Source: Pseudalkalibacillus sp052246725 (GTDB lineage Bacteria; Bacillota; Bacilli; Bacillales; Fictibacillaceae). From it: DNA of 64,000 nucleotides. This document shows positions 43,375-52,456 of the stretch, one piece after another; the stretch's first letter is position 1; every line of letters starts with the position of its first letter. The DNA lies in NCBI GenBank assembly GCA_052246725.1, contig JBQQCL010000001.1, one strand, 5' to 3'. A model generated the notes under the pieces. It ran no database searches. It saw only the letters and a list, made by a program, of their open reading frames with translations, and was not told the origin of the DNA. The translations under genes were made by a program, and so were the position numbers.

Positions 43375-43627
43375 GTGCCTGGCACCGAAATTGAGCATTA
43401 CTCTCTCAAGGGGTCTCAGATGGTGCCTGGCACCGAAATTGAGCACTACTCCCTCAAGGGGTCCCAGATGGTGCCTGGCACCGAAATTGAGTCCTACTCT
43501 CCCAAGGAGTCTCAGATGGTGCCTGGCACCGAAATTGAGTCCTACTCTCCCAAGGGATCTCAGATGGTGCCTGGCACCGAAATTGAGTCCTACTCTCCCA
43601 AGGGGATCCCAGATGGTGCCTGGCACC
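43375..43627. repeat. 48-bp phased palindromic array, locus 5
   Basis: Six GTGCCTGGCAC cores start at 43375, 43423, 43471, 43519, 43567 and 43616 (48, 48, 48, 48, 49). The spacers are nearly identical here (CGAAATTGAG...CTCTC[A/C]CAAGG..TC.CAGATG), so this is the youngest or best homogenised array. The 49-bp step is due to one extra G. It lies between trxB and the TPR gene and ends 33 bases before the TPR gene's stop codon. Confidence 0.95.
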
Positions 43628-43659
43628 GCCATCGGCACCGCCTCAAATGTCGGTCATCA

Positions 43660-45273
43660 TTATGGTTTCATGGTTTGGCGGTGGTGGAGGATTTTCAGTG
43701 TTTTGACGTATTTTTGAAGGGTGGAAGCTGATATCCCGAATTTCTCAGCGAGACTTTTCTGCGTTGTGGGCTTCTCTTGAAGCTGATCAACCAAATATGT
43801 CACTGCTGCTGCCCAGGCTGTCGGATTGGCGATCGACAGGGAGCCATCCCTAGCTTCATTGATCAAGAGATGCCACAGAAATGCCGTATCCGGGTCAAGT
43901 TCCTCTCGTATTCCCAAAACATTTTCAAGAATCGCTAAGCCTTTTTCCATATCCTCCGATGGTTGATCGAGCTGCTCGATGCCGCTATCCTTATGAATTT
44001 GCACAGATTCATATCCACGTTCAAACAAGATTGTCGCAGCAAGCTCTTTCATAATCGCTGGCTCATTCTCTTCCGCACAGAATGCCTCCAGCGTCGCCGT
44101 CGTGTCTTCATCGTCCCAATTACGGATCAACAACAAATGAGACAGCTTATTTTTATGGATCGTACTTCTGAGCTTCTTAATCCGTTCTGACAGCTCATTT
44201 GGATCCTGTAAATTATTCAAGGGTATAGTATATTGGTATTCAGCTTCCTCAGAATCGAGAGTGTTATCCCGCAACTTTTCTAAATAATATGTGGCGACTG
44301 TACTGTCCGCATCCAGATCAAGAACTTTCTCCCACGCTTTATCAGCCGATTGAACCCGTCCTGTTTTGAATGAAGCGACAGCAAGCCAATGGAAAAAAGT
44401 CACATTCCATGCGTAACCATGGGACCGAACTGAATTCAGCCATGCGAAAGCAAGCTCGTCCTCTTCTAAAAGCGCGAACGTGCTACCAAGCTTATAACGA
44501 TGTTCCGGAATGATCGGATGGATTACCTTCAAGCAACCGAGGAACCGGTCAAGTTCTTTCTGCTGGTATAGTTGTTTGTAAAAAAGAGCAGCATTACAAA
44601 GTGCATGAAGATTCCCGGGATTTTTACCGAGAACATCATCAAGCACCGAAAACGCTTCGTCATATTCACCAAGATAAAAATGAGCGAGGGCCAGGTTGTT
44701 ATAGGCCGCCCAAAATTCCTGGTGTGCATCGACCATCTCTTTCAACAGATTCCGCGCACCAGAAAAATCACCTTTTTCAAGGCTTCGACGTGCTTTTTCA
44801 TGTTTTACGATCAGCTTTTCTTCGGACGAATGCTTTTCTAAATCTTCCCCAAACTCGGTATGTATCAGATCAAGTAATTCCTCAGAATCCTCGTAGAATT
44901 CACCGTTCGGATCATTCTCCATATAGCGTACCGCTTCACTTTCAGCCTCCCGGAACATGCCGAGATGTGCGTAGTTATTCGCCATGAAGTAGTAGCATTC
45001 CGATATGTCTGCGTCGATTTCGCTCACGATATATTCAAGCAAGTCGTTTGATTCGATGAAATCGCCAAGTTCAGCTAATGTTGCTGCAAGCTGACACAAG
45101 TAAGTCGGTTCCTCCGGCTCGACCTCGACTGCTTTCTCAAATAGCTGTTTCGCTTTGATCAAGTCTTTCTTCTGATATGCCTTTAGACCACGTTGGAAAT
45201 AATACTCTCCACTTCTAGCAAAAGGAATGACATTACCCCTCGCCTTTTGTGGAGTGTTCTGGTTAACCTTCAT
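43660..45273 (-). CDS. yvcD: TPR-repeat protein with C-terminal helix-turn-helix (YvcD-like)
   Basis: A 537-residue cytoplasmic protein built largely of tetratricopeptide repeats: GEYYFQRGLKAYQKKDLIKAKQLFEKAVEVEPEEP, AAYNNLALAHFYLGEYDEAFSVLDDVL and similar units continue to about residue 340. The last 40 residues (TTQKSLAEKFGISASTLQKYVKTL) form a helix-turn-helix, so it may bind DNA or RNA. Position next to trxB and the his operon matches YvcD of B. subtilis (484 residues); this protein is somewhat longer. No molecular function is established. A 48-bp repeat array lies just downstream. Confidence 0.85.
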   Translation of the reverse strand: MKVNQNTPQKARGNVIPFARSGEYYFQRGLKAYQKKDLIKAKQLFEKAVEVEPEEPTYLCQLAATLAELGDFIESNDLLEYIVSEIDADISECYYFMANNYAHLGMFREAESEAVRYMENDPNGEFYEDSEELLDLIHTEFGEDLEKHSSEEKLIVKHEKARRSLEKGDFSGARNLLKEMVDAHQEFWAAYNNLALAHFYLGEYDEAFSVLDDVLGKNPGNLHALCNAALFYKQLYQQKELDRFLGCLKVIHPIIPEHRYKLGSTFALLEEDELAFAWLNSVRSHGYAWNVTFFHWLAVASFKTGRVQSADKAWEKVLDLDADSTVATYYLEKLRDNTLDSEEAEYQYTIPLNNLQDPNELSERIKKLRSTIHKNKLSHLLLIRNWDDEDTTATLEAFCAEENEPAIMKELAATILFERGYESVQIHKDSGIEQLDQPSEDMEKGLAILENVLGIREELDPDTAFLWHLLINEARDGSLSIANPTAWAAAVTYLVDQLQEKPTTQKSLAEKFGISASTLQKYVKTLKILHHRQTMKP

Positions 45274-45498
45274 TTAATTCAATCACCCGTTCTCTGAAAC
45301 TTTCCATCGAAAGTATAACACACCCTTACTCTGTCGAACACAGCAAATCAAGAGTTTTCAATAAACGGAAAATTACAGGAATCGCTTGTGTTTTACTTAC
45401 GATTCCACACTTTCCAGCAATAAACCCCAACATATAGATGAATAGCTTTAACTTCTCGGTAATTCGATCATAAATATGGAAAATCGCTATCAATAAAA

Positions 45499-45634
45499 AT
45501 TAGAGGACAACTGTTCCGCTATCGCTAAAACACGGCTGATTTTTATTGATTTTCACCCAATAAGGTCTCTGGTGTCCGCTAATTTTATGAAACATAGGCG
45601 TTTCAGCTAAATAAGGTCTCTCATGTCCGCTAAA
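45499..45634. repeat. Four-arm foldback element, copy 2 (three arms)
   Basis: One forward arm TTAGAGGACAACTGTTCCGCT and two inverted arms AATAAGGTCTCTGGTGTCCGC and AATAAGGTCTCTCATGTCCGC. It lies in the 415-bp gap between the TPR gene and hisI; the rest of the gap shows no feature apart from the his terminator. Confidence 0.75.
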
Positions 45635-45671
45635 TGTATCGATCTATCCAAAACCCACGTTTACAGTGCAC

Positions 45672-45702
45672 AAAAAACGAAAAGGAGGTTATTCCTTTTC
45701 GT
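45672..45702 (-). terminator. his operon terminator
   Basis: On the minus strand CGAAAAGGA-ATAACC-TCCTTTTCG is followed by TTTTTTG. The 5' arm overlaps the last codons of hisI. Confidence 0.85.
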
Positions 45703-46366
45703 CGTTCTTCTTCGTATGCCGTTGTTCGAGAACCGATAAAACCTCATCGAAAGGCAATTCCTGCTCACGGAGCAGCACCATCAGATGATAAAGCAAATCC
45801 GCCGACTCCCAGGAAAGCTCTTCCTTGTCACGGTTTTTCGCCGCGATGATCACTTCTGACGCTTCCTCTCCGACTTTTTTAAGGATTTTATCGACGCCTT
45901 CTTCAAACAGGTATGTGGTGTAGGAACCTTCCGGACGAGTGCGCTCCCGTTCAGCGATCAACTTCTCAAGATCTGAAAGAATCGCAAGCTTTTCAGTACC
46001 AGCAAAATCCAAAGAATTTGCTGACGAATCACCTCGCCCCGCATCTCCTTCAAAAAGCGAGTCGTCAAAGCAACTGAACGTCCCTTTGTGACAGGCAGGG
46101 CCTTTCGGATTCACCAGCACGACGAGTGCATCCTGATCACAATCGTAACGGATATCGGTGATCGTCTGTGTGTTCCCCGAAGTCTCCCCTTTATGCCACA
46201 GCTCCTGCCTTGAACGGCTAAAGAACCAGGTTCCCTTCGTTTCAAGCGATTTTTTCAACGATTCCTCGTTCATATAAGCGAGCGTAAGTACTTCCTTGCT
46301 CACGACATCCTGGACGACTGCCGGAATCAAGCCTTTTTCATCAAAACGTAATTCACTGATCTTCAT
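45689..46366 (-). CDS. hisI: Bifunctional phosphoribosyl-AMP cyclohydrolase / phosphoribosyl-ATP pyrophosphatase
   Basis: Fused HisI-HisE enzyme, second and third steps of histidine synthesis. The N-terminal HisI domain (about 1-115) has LAYMNEESLKKSLET, WFFSRSRQELWHKGETSGN and the zinc/magnesium segment DCDQDALVVLV with GPACHKGTFSCF. The C-terminal HisE domain has RPEGSYTTYLFEEGVDKILKKVGEEASEVIIAAKN. The 225-residue size fits the fused form. Its start overlaps hisF by 4 bases. It is the last gene of the operon and runs into the terminator. Confidence 0.96.
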   Translation of the reverse strand: MKISELRFDEKGLIPAVVQDVVSKEVLTLAYMNEESLKKSLETKGTWFFSRSRQELWHKGETSGNTQTITDIRYDCDQDALVVLVNPKGPACHKGTFSCFDDSLFEGDAGRGDSSANSLDFAGTEKLAILSDLEKLIAERERTRPEGSYTTYLFEEGVDKILKKVGEEASEVIIAAKNRDKEELSWESADLLYHLMVLLREQELPFDEVLSVLEQRHTKKNDEKE

Positions 46367-47121
46367 CGGACATTCACCCCTTGCTGTCTCAAATGATCTT
46401 TTACTGCTGCGATTGATGTTTCTTTATAGTGGAAAATCGAAGCCGCTAAAGCTGCGTCCGCATCAGCTTCAATAAAAACCTCATGAAAATGCTCAGCAGA
46501 TCCCGCTCCACCTGACGCGATCACGGGAACTGTCACCGCATCCCGGACAGCCTTCGTCAACTCGATATGGAAGCCGGATTTTTCACCATCACGGTCCATA
46601 CTTGTGAGCAGCAACTCCCCGGCGCCTCGTTTCACAGCTTCCTTCGCCCAGTCGATGACTTCCCAATCCGTTGAGCGTTGGCCTCCATTCGTGTACACAC
46701 GCCATGAACCGAGCTCTTCATCATAACGAGCATCGATCGCGACGACGATGCATTGCGAGCCGAAGTACTCCGATCCGAGCGTGATCAGGTCTGGATTTTT
46801 GACAGCTGCAGTATTCAAAGAAACCTTGTCAGCTCCAGCCCGAAGCACACTCTTGATATCTTCCAAAGAATTGATGCCGCCTCCCACTGTAAAAGGGATC
46901 GCAAGTGTCGCCGCAACCTGTTCGACCAGGTCGATGATCACGTTCCGGCGTTCGTTGGAAGCTGAAATATCGAGGAACACCAGCTCATCCGCGCCTTGCT
47001 CATCGTACGCCTTTGCAAGTTCTACGGGGTCCCCCGCATCTATGATATTGACAAACTGTATGCCTTTTACGACCCGTCCATCCTTCACGTCCAGACAGGG
47101 TACAATCCGTTTCGTTAACAT
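46363..47121 (-). CDS. hisF: Imidazole glycerol phosphate synthase cyclase subunit
   Basis: HisF uses ammonia from HisH to form imidazole glycerol phosphate and AICAR. The 252-residue barrel starts LTKRIVPCLDVKDGRVVKG with the catalytic Asp11 region, has FTVGGGINSLEDI, VVAIDARYDEE and the second catalytic aspartate in LLTSMDRDGEKSGF, and ends with VIASGGAGSAEHF. Its ATG abuts the hisA stop codon. It overlaps hisI by 4 bases. Confidence 0.97.
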   Translation of the reverse strand: MLTKRIVPCLDVKDGRVVKGIQFVNIIDAGDPVELAKAYDEQGADELVFLDISASNERRNVIIDLVEQVAATLAIPFTVGGGINSLEDIKSVLRAGADKVSLNTAAVKNPDLITLGSEYFGSQCIVVAIDARYDEELGSWRVYTNGGQRSTDWEVIDWAKEAVKRGAGELLLTSMDRDGEKSGFHIELTKAVRDAVTVPVIASGGAGSAEHFHEVFIEADADAALAASIFHYKETSIAAVKDHLRQQGVNVR

Positions 47122-47856
47122 CTATTGACCTACCTTTTCTAGTGCTTCCGATAGAGTGAAACGCTCCGTATACAGCGCCTTACCTACAATCGCACCTTCG
47201 ATTCCATCCTTCTGCCGTCCAGCCAAAATCTGAAGGTCGTCCAGAGAACTGACGCCTCCCGAAGCAATTACCTCAGCGCCTGATTCCTTTGCAAGCTCGG
47301 CAATCGCTTCGACATTCGGGCCTTCGAGCGTTCCATCACGTGAAATATCGGTAAAAATGAAGTGCCGCGCTCCAGCCGCAGTAAGCTCCTTCGCTAGTTC
47401 GACAGCCTTCACTTCGGAGTTGTCGAGCCAGCCTTCAGTGGCCACATAACCATCGCGGGCATCGAGTCCGATCGCGATCCGCTCCCCGTATTTCTGCAGC
47501 ATCGCCTTCGTAAATGCTGGATTTTTAACCGCAACACTCCCTAAAATGACCCGGTCCGCACCGTTTTTCAAGTAAAAATCAATATCCTCTTCTGACCGGA
47601 TCCCTCCGCCGACCTGTACCTTTACATCAAGATCGGAGGCCACCTGAAGGACATGTTTGTGATTCACTTTTTCTGCAGTCTTCGCACCGTCCAGATCAAC
47701 CATATGGATCCAGCTTGCACCCTGCTCTGCAAAATGCTTCGCCATTTCGAAGGGAGAATCGCCATAGACGGTCTCCTGATCATAATCCCCTTGAAAAAGC
47801 CGTACGCATTTACCTCCGCGCATATCGATTGCCGGATACAGTTCAAATCGCTTCAT
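47122..47856 (-). CDS. hisA: ProFAR isomerase (phosphoribosylformimino-AICAR-P isomerase)
   Basis: HisA opens the ribose ring of ProFAR by an Amadori rearrangement. The 244-residue barrel starts MKRFELYPAIDMRGGKCVRL with the catalytic Asp in AIDMRGGKCV, then VQVGGGIRSEEDI, GLDARDGYVA and FTDISRDGTLEGPN with the second catalytic aspartate. The ATG at 47856 follows GAGGAGG by 7 bases. The longer frame is not used because it precedes that site. It overlaps hisH by 14 bases. Confidence 0.96.
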   Translation of the reverse strand: MKRFELYPAIDMRGGKCVRLFQGDYDQETVYGDSPFEMAKHFAEQGASWIHMVDLDGAKTAEKVNHKHVLQVASDLDVKVQVGGGIRSEEDIDFYLKNGADRVILGSVAVKNPAFTKAMLQKYGERIAIGLDARDGYVATEGWLDNSEVKAVELAKELTAAGARHFIFTDISRDGTLEGPNVEAIAELAKESGAEVIASGGVSSLDDLQILAGRQKDGIEGAIVGKALYTERFTLSEALEKVGQ

Positions 47857-48490
47857 CCTTCTGCCTCCTCTCCACATAGTCACCGAAGTTTTTCAGGATT
47901 TCCATGCCAGCATCGCTGCTCTTTTCCGGGTGGAATTGCGCTCCGAAAATATGATCGCGGCCGACAACTGCTGGAACTTCTTCAAAATAATCAGCCGTCG
48001 CAAGCAACACGTCCCTGTCCTCCGTCTGCACCAGAAACGAATGCACGAAATAAACGAAGTCCGTGCTGAGATTCTGCAATAAAGGCGTGTCCTGCTGTTG
48101 AATTATCATCCGATTCCAGCCCATGTGCGGCACTTTATATGTAGTCCCATCTGCCGTAATCCCCGGAAATCGAACAACACGGCCAGGTAAAAGACCGAGC
48201 CCATCCGTCAATCCGTTCTCTTCACTTTCCTCGAACAAAAGCTGCATGCCGAGACAAATTCCGAAAAGCGGCTTCCCGGCTTCCACCTCGTCAACGATGA
48301 ACTGTGCCATCCCGTCTTTTTTCAACGCAAGCATCGCGTCTTTAAAAGCGCCGACGCCCGGCAGCAGCAACGCATCCGCCTTAGCCAGCTCTTCTTTACA
48401 CTCTGAGATGAAATGATCGATTTCCAGCCGTTTGAGCGCATTTTGTACCGAGTGGAGGTTTCCCATTCCGTAATCGACAATCCCGATCAT
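47843..48490 (-). CDS. hisH: Imidazole glycerol phosphate synthase glutaminase subunit
   Basis: HisH supplies ammonia to HisF. The 215-residue class I glutamine amidotransferase begins IGIVDYGMGNLHSVQNAL, has the nucleophile cysteine in FGICLGMQLLFEESEENG (about 80), and His and Glu in GAQFHPEKSS. Its ATG directly follows the hisB stop. Confidence 0.96.
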   Translation of the reverse strand: MIGIVDYGMGNLHSVQNALKRLEIDHFISECKEELAKADALLLPGVGAFKDAMLALKKDGMAQFIVDEVEAGKPLFGICLGMQLLFEESEENGLTDGLGLLPGRVVRFPGITADGTTYKVPHMGWNRMIIQQQDTPLLQNLSTDFVYFVHSFLVQTEDRDVLLATADYFEEVPAVVGRDHIFGAQFHPEKSSDAGMEILKNFGDYVERRQKDEAI

Positions 48491-49081
48491 TTACAGCATT
48501 CCTTTCGTTGAGGGCACGCCTTTTACCCTTGGATCGATCTGAGTCGCTTCATCCAGCGCCCGTCCCAGTGCCTTGAAGATCGCTTCGACGATATGGTGCG
48601 TGTTCTTTCCGTGATGGACGATTACATGCAGGTTCATTCGCGCTTCAATCGCAAGCTTCGATAAAAACTCGTGTACAAGCTCCGTATCGAAGGTGCCAAG
48701 TTTTGCAGATGGAAGGTCCGCTTTCAACTCCAGATGAGGCCTGTTGCTCAAGTCGATGACAACCTGCGCTAACGCTTCATCCATTGGTATAATTGCATTT
48801 CCGTACCTGCGGATCCCTTTTTTATCGCCAAGCGCTTCGATCAGTGCCTGTCCTAAACAGATGCCGATGTCCTCTGTCGTGTGATGATCGTCAATCTCCG
48901 TATCGCCTTCCGCCTCGACCTTCAGATCAAATAACCCATGACGGGTCCAAAGATCGAGCATATGATTCAAAAACGGGACCGGAGACTGGATGTCCGATTG
49001 CCCGTCTCCATCGATCTGGAGGCTCAGCCTGATGTTCGTTTCATTCGTCTTCCGTGAAATTTCCGCTTTCCGTTCAGTCAT
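48491..49081 (-). CDS. hisB: Imidazoleglycerol-phosphate dehydratase
   Basis: Manganese-dependent dehydratase of the sixth step. The 196-residue monofunctional form has the two metal-binding motifs DDHHTTEDIGICLG and VHHGKNTHHIVEAIFKALGRAL, with the N-terminal FLNHMLDLWTRHG. It is 3 bases downstream of hisD. Confidence 0.96.
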   Translation of the reverse strand: MTERKAEISRKTNETNIRLSLQIDGDGQSDIQSPVPFLNHMLDLWTRHGLFDLKVEAEGDTEIDDHHTTEDIGICLGQALIEALGDKKGIRRYGNAIIPMDEALAQVVIDLSNRPHLELKADLPSAKLGTFDTELVHEFLSKLAIEARMNLHVIVHHGKNTHHIVEAIFKALGRALDEATQIDPRVKGVPSTKGML

Positions 49082-49084
49082 TTC

Positions 49085-50353
49085 TCACTCTTCCTCCAAT
49101 CGGTAATCGATCGCTCGCGCATGGGCTTCCAACCCCTCAATACGAGCTAGTTTACTAATCTTTCGGCCGTTTTCGAATAAAGCGTCGGTCCCATACGAAA
49201 TGATGCTTGATTTTTTCGTAAAATCATCAACACTCAACGGGCTTGAAAAACGTGCTGTTCCGCTTGTCGGGAGCACGTGATTCGGTCCTGCGAAATAGTC
49301 CCCGATCGGCTCCGCACTGTTTTTACCAAGAAAAATCGCTCCCGCATGCCTGATCTGACCGAGCAGCTCGAACGGGTCATGGGCGACAATCTCAAGATGT
49401 TCTGGGGCGAGCTCGTTGACCGCCGCGATCGCTTCTTCCTCTGTATTCGCCACATAAATGACGCCATTGCTGATCACAGACGCTTCTGCAATCGCTTTAC
49501 GCGGAAGGCTTTCAAGTTGGCGGATCACTTCCCTCGACGTCTCTTCCGCCACTTCGACCGACGTCGTCACAAGAATCGCAGACGCCATCTGATCATGCTC
49601 TGCCTGGGACAGAAGATCCGCCGCCAGATGGATCGGGTTCGCCGTATCATCCGCGTAGATGAGGATTTCACTCGGTCCTGCAATCATATCGATGCCGACG
49701 TGGCCGAATACTTCCCGCTTCGCCAAAGCAACATAAATATTCCCTGGCCCGACGATTTTATCAACAGGGACAACCACTTCTGTTCCGAACGCCAACGCTC
49801 CGATCGCCTGGGCGCCTCCTACTTTATAAATCTCGTTGACGCCACTCTCATTTGCAGCTACCAATACACTTGCTGGTAACGTCCCATCCGGTCGAGGAGG
49901 TGTCGTCATCGCAATTCTCTCGACACCTGCTACCTTCGCCGGAATCGCACCCATAAGGACGGATGAAGGATATTCGGCCGTACCACCTGGAACATAGACA
50001 CCAACAGAATCCAGCGGTGTGATCTTCTGTCCAAGAACCGAGCCGTCATCGTTCGTCATCATCCACGATTCACGGACCTGTTTTTTATGATAGACCTTAA
50101 TGTTCCGCGCAGCCTCCTGGATGATTTCGATCACTTCTTCATCCAGGGATTCGTACGCTTTTTCGATTTCGACCTTCGTCACCTTCAACGATTCAAGGTC
50201 AGCTCCATCAAATTTCTTCGTCAATTCGAAAAGAGCCTGGTCCCCTTCTGCTTGCACCTGTTCAAGGATCCCAAGTACAGCCTTCCTTTGTTCTTCAGTC
50301 CCTTGATTCAGCTGCTTTCGAGGCACAGTCCCCTTCAATTGCTGGATTTTCAT
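49085..50353 (-). CDS. hisD: Histidinol dehydrogenase
   Basis: Zinc enzyme that oxidises histidinol twice to histidine with NAD. The 422-residue protein contains GVYVPGGTAEYPSSVLMGAIPA, KVGGAQAIGALAFGTE, VDKIVGPGNIYVALAKR, GPSEILIYADD, LLSQAEHD with zinc ligands, and GPNHVLPTSGTARFSSPLSV. It overlaps hisG by a few bases. Confidence 0.97.
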   Translation of the reverse strand: MKIQQLKGTVPRKQLNQGTEEQRKAVLGILEQVQAEGDQALFELTKKFDGADLESLKVTKVEIEKAYESLDEEVIEIIQEAARNIKVYHKKQVRESWMMTNDDGSVLGQKITPLDSVGVYVPGGTAEYPSSVLMGAIPAKVAGVERIAMTTPPRPDGTLPASVLVAANESGVNEIYKVGGAQAIGALAFGTEVVVPVDKIVGPGNIYVALAKREVFGHVGIDMIAGPSEILIYADDTANPIHLAADLLSQAEHDQMASAILVTTSVEVAEETSREVIRQLESLPRKAIAEASVISNGVIYVANTEEEAIAAVNELAPEHLEIVAHDPFELLGQIRHAGAIFLGKNSAEPIGDYFAGPNHVLPTSGTARFSSPLSVDDFTKKSSIISYGTDALFENGRKISKLARIEGLEAHARAIDYRLEEE

Positions 50354-50997
50354 CGCGTGATCTCCTCCCCTTCAATGACCTTCTCCAACCGACTTACCAT
50401 CTCATCGATCGCATCTGCTTTGATTCGGTAACTGACTGGGTTAACGATGAACCGCGATGTTATATCGAGGATCCATTCTGTTTCAACAAGTCCATTCTCT
50501 ATCAATGTCCGGCCGGTCGAGACGATATCGACAATCCGATCTGCCAGCCCGATCAACGGAGCCAATTCAATCGACCCGTTCAGCTTGATGATCTCGACCT
50601 GCTTCCCCTGGCTTCTGAAAAAATTCGAAGCGACATTCGGATATTTCGTTGCAATTTTTGGGGCGACGGTATCCAGTTCTGTACCCGGAAGTCCTGCTAC
50701 CGCCATATGACAACGGGAAATCCCTAAATCCAGCACTTCATAAACGTCCCGCTTTTCTTCAAGCATGACGTCCTTCCCTGCGATCCCGACATCTGCGACA
50801 CCATGCTCCACATAGGTTGGAACATCCATCGGTTTCGCCAAAATAAAACGCAAATCAGCCTCTTCGATCTCAAGAATAAGTTTGCGTGAATCTTCGAACT
50901 CAGGTGGAAGAGTGTAGTCGGCTTCCCGAAGCAACTGGACAGCTTCTTCAAAGATCCGCCCTTTTGGCATCGCAATCGTCAATGTAGATGAACTCAC
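50350..50997 (-). CDS. hisG: ATP phosphoribosyltransferase, short form
   Basis: First enzyme of the pathway, joining ATP and PRPP. At 215 residues it is the short form that lacks the regulatory C-terminal domain and needs HisZ. Motifs: LTIAMPKGRIFEEAVQLL, DVGIAGKDVMLEE, and the PRPP-binding RIVDIVSTGRTLIENGL. It overlaps hisZ by 4 bases, as expected for the two subunits of one enzyme. Confidence 0.96.
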   Translation of the reverse strand: MSSSTLTIAMPKGRIFEEAVQLLREADYTLPPEFEDSRKLILEIEEADLRFILAKPMDVPTYVEHGVADVGIAGKDVMLEEKRDVYEVLDLGISRCHMAVAGLPGTELDTVAPKIATKYPNVASNFFRSQGKQVEIIKLNGSIELAPLIGLADRIVDIVSTGRTLIENGLVETEWILDITSRFIVNPVSYRIKADAIDEMVSRLEKVIEGEEITR

Positions 50998-52172
50998 TGC
51001 TCTCCCCCCTCTTCTTTTCCGAGATAATAGGTGACATTTGAAAATTGTCCGGTAAACGCATCAAGACTCTCGATGCCTTTGATGTCCTGGACCACGACGG
51101 TTTCACCCTTGTCTCTCAGCTTCTTTCCGAACGCATACGCTTCCTTCCGCTGGCCCTCTGAAAATACGACGCAATGCGTGAAAGCTTTCGTTTCTACCAA
51201 TCGAATCGCTTCCATCAAGTAATCAAGATGGATTCCGAACCCGGTCGCTTTCGCTTCTTTCTCGAATTTCGCGAGGAGCGCATCATAACGTCCCCCGTTA
51301 CTGATCGGAGAACCAAGTTCAGGGGCATATCCTTCAAAAACCACACCCGTGTAGTAAGTCATGTGGCTGACCAAAGTAAGATCAAGCGTGGCAATGTCAT
51401 TGACTCCATAAGCTTTCAGACAATCACGCAATGCATGGAGTTCTTCAATTGCCTCATAGCCTCGTGTGGATGTGATCAGCTTTTCCGCATCTTCCAGCTT
51501 GTTTTCCCCTCTCAGATGAAGGAAGTCGAGAAGACGCTTCTGATCGATTGATGACAACGGAAGCTTCTTCACATGCTGTTTGTATCCTACGTAATTTTTC
51601 TCATATAAAAAACGTTTCAGCGTTTCGACACGCTCGTCCGTTCCAAGAATCTCCTTGAATAACGCATCCACATAACCAAGGTGACCGACAGCGACCTGAA
51701 AGTTTTCAAGACCGACATGTTCGAGCGTCTCGATCATCAACGCAATCACTTCTCCATCGGCACTTGTTGAGCCATCCCCGATCAATTCAATACCGAATTG
51801 CTCAAACTCTGCAGGACGTCCTCCCTCCTGCTGCTGGGCACGGAATACATTTGCCGAATAAGCGATACGCATCGGTTGCGATTCATTTTGAAGCGTTGAC
51901 GATGCCACCCGTGCGATCGGTGCCGTCATATCCGGCCTCAACACAAGGGTCTTCCCTTCTTGATCGAGCAATTTGAAAAGCTGCTGCTCCAAAGTTGCAG
52001 AAGCTTCCCCTACGGTATCGTAATATTCGACGGTCGGCGTCTGCATGAATCGGTATCCCCATTTCTGGACAGCCTGTTCCATTGCTGCCCGGCTCGCTGA
52101 TTTGATCTCATACAGGTTTGGCAACGTATCCCGCATGCCTAAAGGTTTTTCAAACACTAATGGTTTCGTCAC
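50994..52172 (-). CDS. hisZ: ATP phosphoribosyltransferase regulatory subunit HisZ
   Basis: A catalytically inactive histidyl-tRNA synthetase paralogue that makes short HisG active and histidine-sensitive. The 392-residue sequence shows class II synthetase motif remnants: FEKPLGMRDTLP, motif 2 LVLRPDMTAPIARVA, and YYTGVVFEGYAPELGSPISNGGRYDALLAKF. GTG at 52172 lies 8 bases after GGAGAG; the frame opens three codons earlier at a GTG that overlaps that site. It is the first gene of hisZGDBHAFI. No T-box leader is visible upstream. Confidence 0.94.
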   Translation of the reverse strand: MTKPLVFEKPLGMRDTLPNLYEIKSASRAAMEQAVQKWGYRFMQTPTVEYYDTVGEASATLEQQLFKLLDQEGKTLVLRPDMTAPIARVASSTLQNESQPMRIAYSANVFRAQQQEGGRPAEFEQFGIELIGDGSTSADGEVIALMIETLEHVGLENFQVAVGHLGYVDALFKEILGTDERVETLKRFLYEKNYVGYKQHVKKLPLSSIDQKRLLDFLHLRGENKLEDAEKLITSTRGYEAIEELHALRDCLKAYGVNDIATLDLTLVSHMTYYTGVVFEGYAPELGSPISNGGRYDALLAKFEKEAKATGFGIHLDYLMEAIRLVETKAFTHCVVFSEGQRKEAYAFGKKLRDKGETVVVQDIKGIESLDAFTGQFSNVTYYLGKEEGGEQ

Positions 52173-52317
52173 AACACTCACTCTCCGAATCGATCTATTT
52201 TAATTAAAATGGATTTTTTAATTAGGCTATGTTTTTCTTGCAACGTCTTTACGGATGGTTCAACCTTTGTTGCACCAATAGTACTGAGGTTGAAATTAAA
52301 TAACTCACCTACTCATA

Positions 52318-52456
52318 TTAGTGGACACCAGGGACCTTATTCGCCTAAAACCAGAGGAAATCACGATCGATTTCCGCAAATAGCGGAACAGTTGTCCTCT
52401 AATTTTTGAAATCAACCCTTTTTGTCACAGATAACGGAACAGATGTCCTCTAATTT
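52318..52456. repeat. Four-arm foldback element, copy 3 (three arms)
   Basis: Forward arm TTAGTGGACACCAGGGACC, then inverted arms ATAGCGGAACAGTTGTCCTCT and ATAACGGAACAGATGTCCTCT. The centre contains ATCACGATCGAT. The inverted arms match the forward arm type of copy 2 rather than the forward arm of this copy. Confidence 0.7.

Noticed and set aside
43375..43627. CRISPR array
   Set aside because: The repeated core is only 11-12 bp, the spacers are near copies of one another, and no cas genes are present.
43375..43627. SigL (-24/-12) promoters, because TGGCAC-N5-TTG occurs in each unit
   Set aside because: The -12 element needs TTGC; the units have TTGAG, and other loci lack even TTG at that spacing. 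TGGCAC is part of the palindrome.
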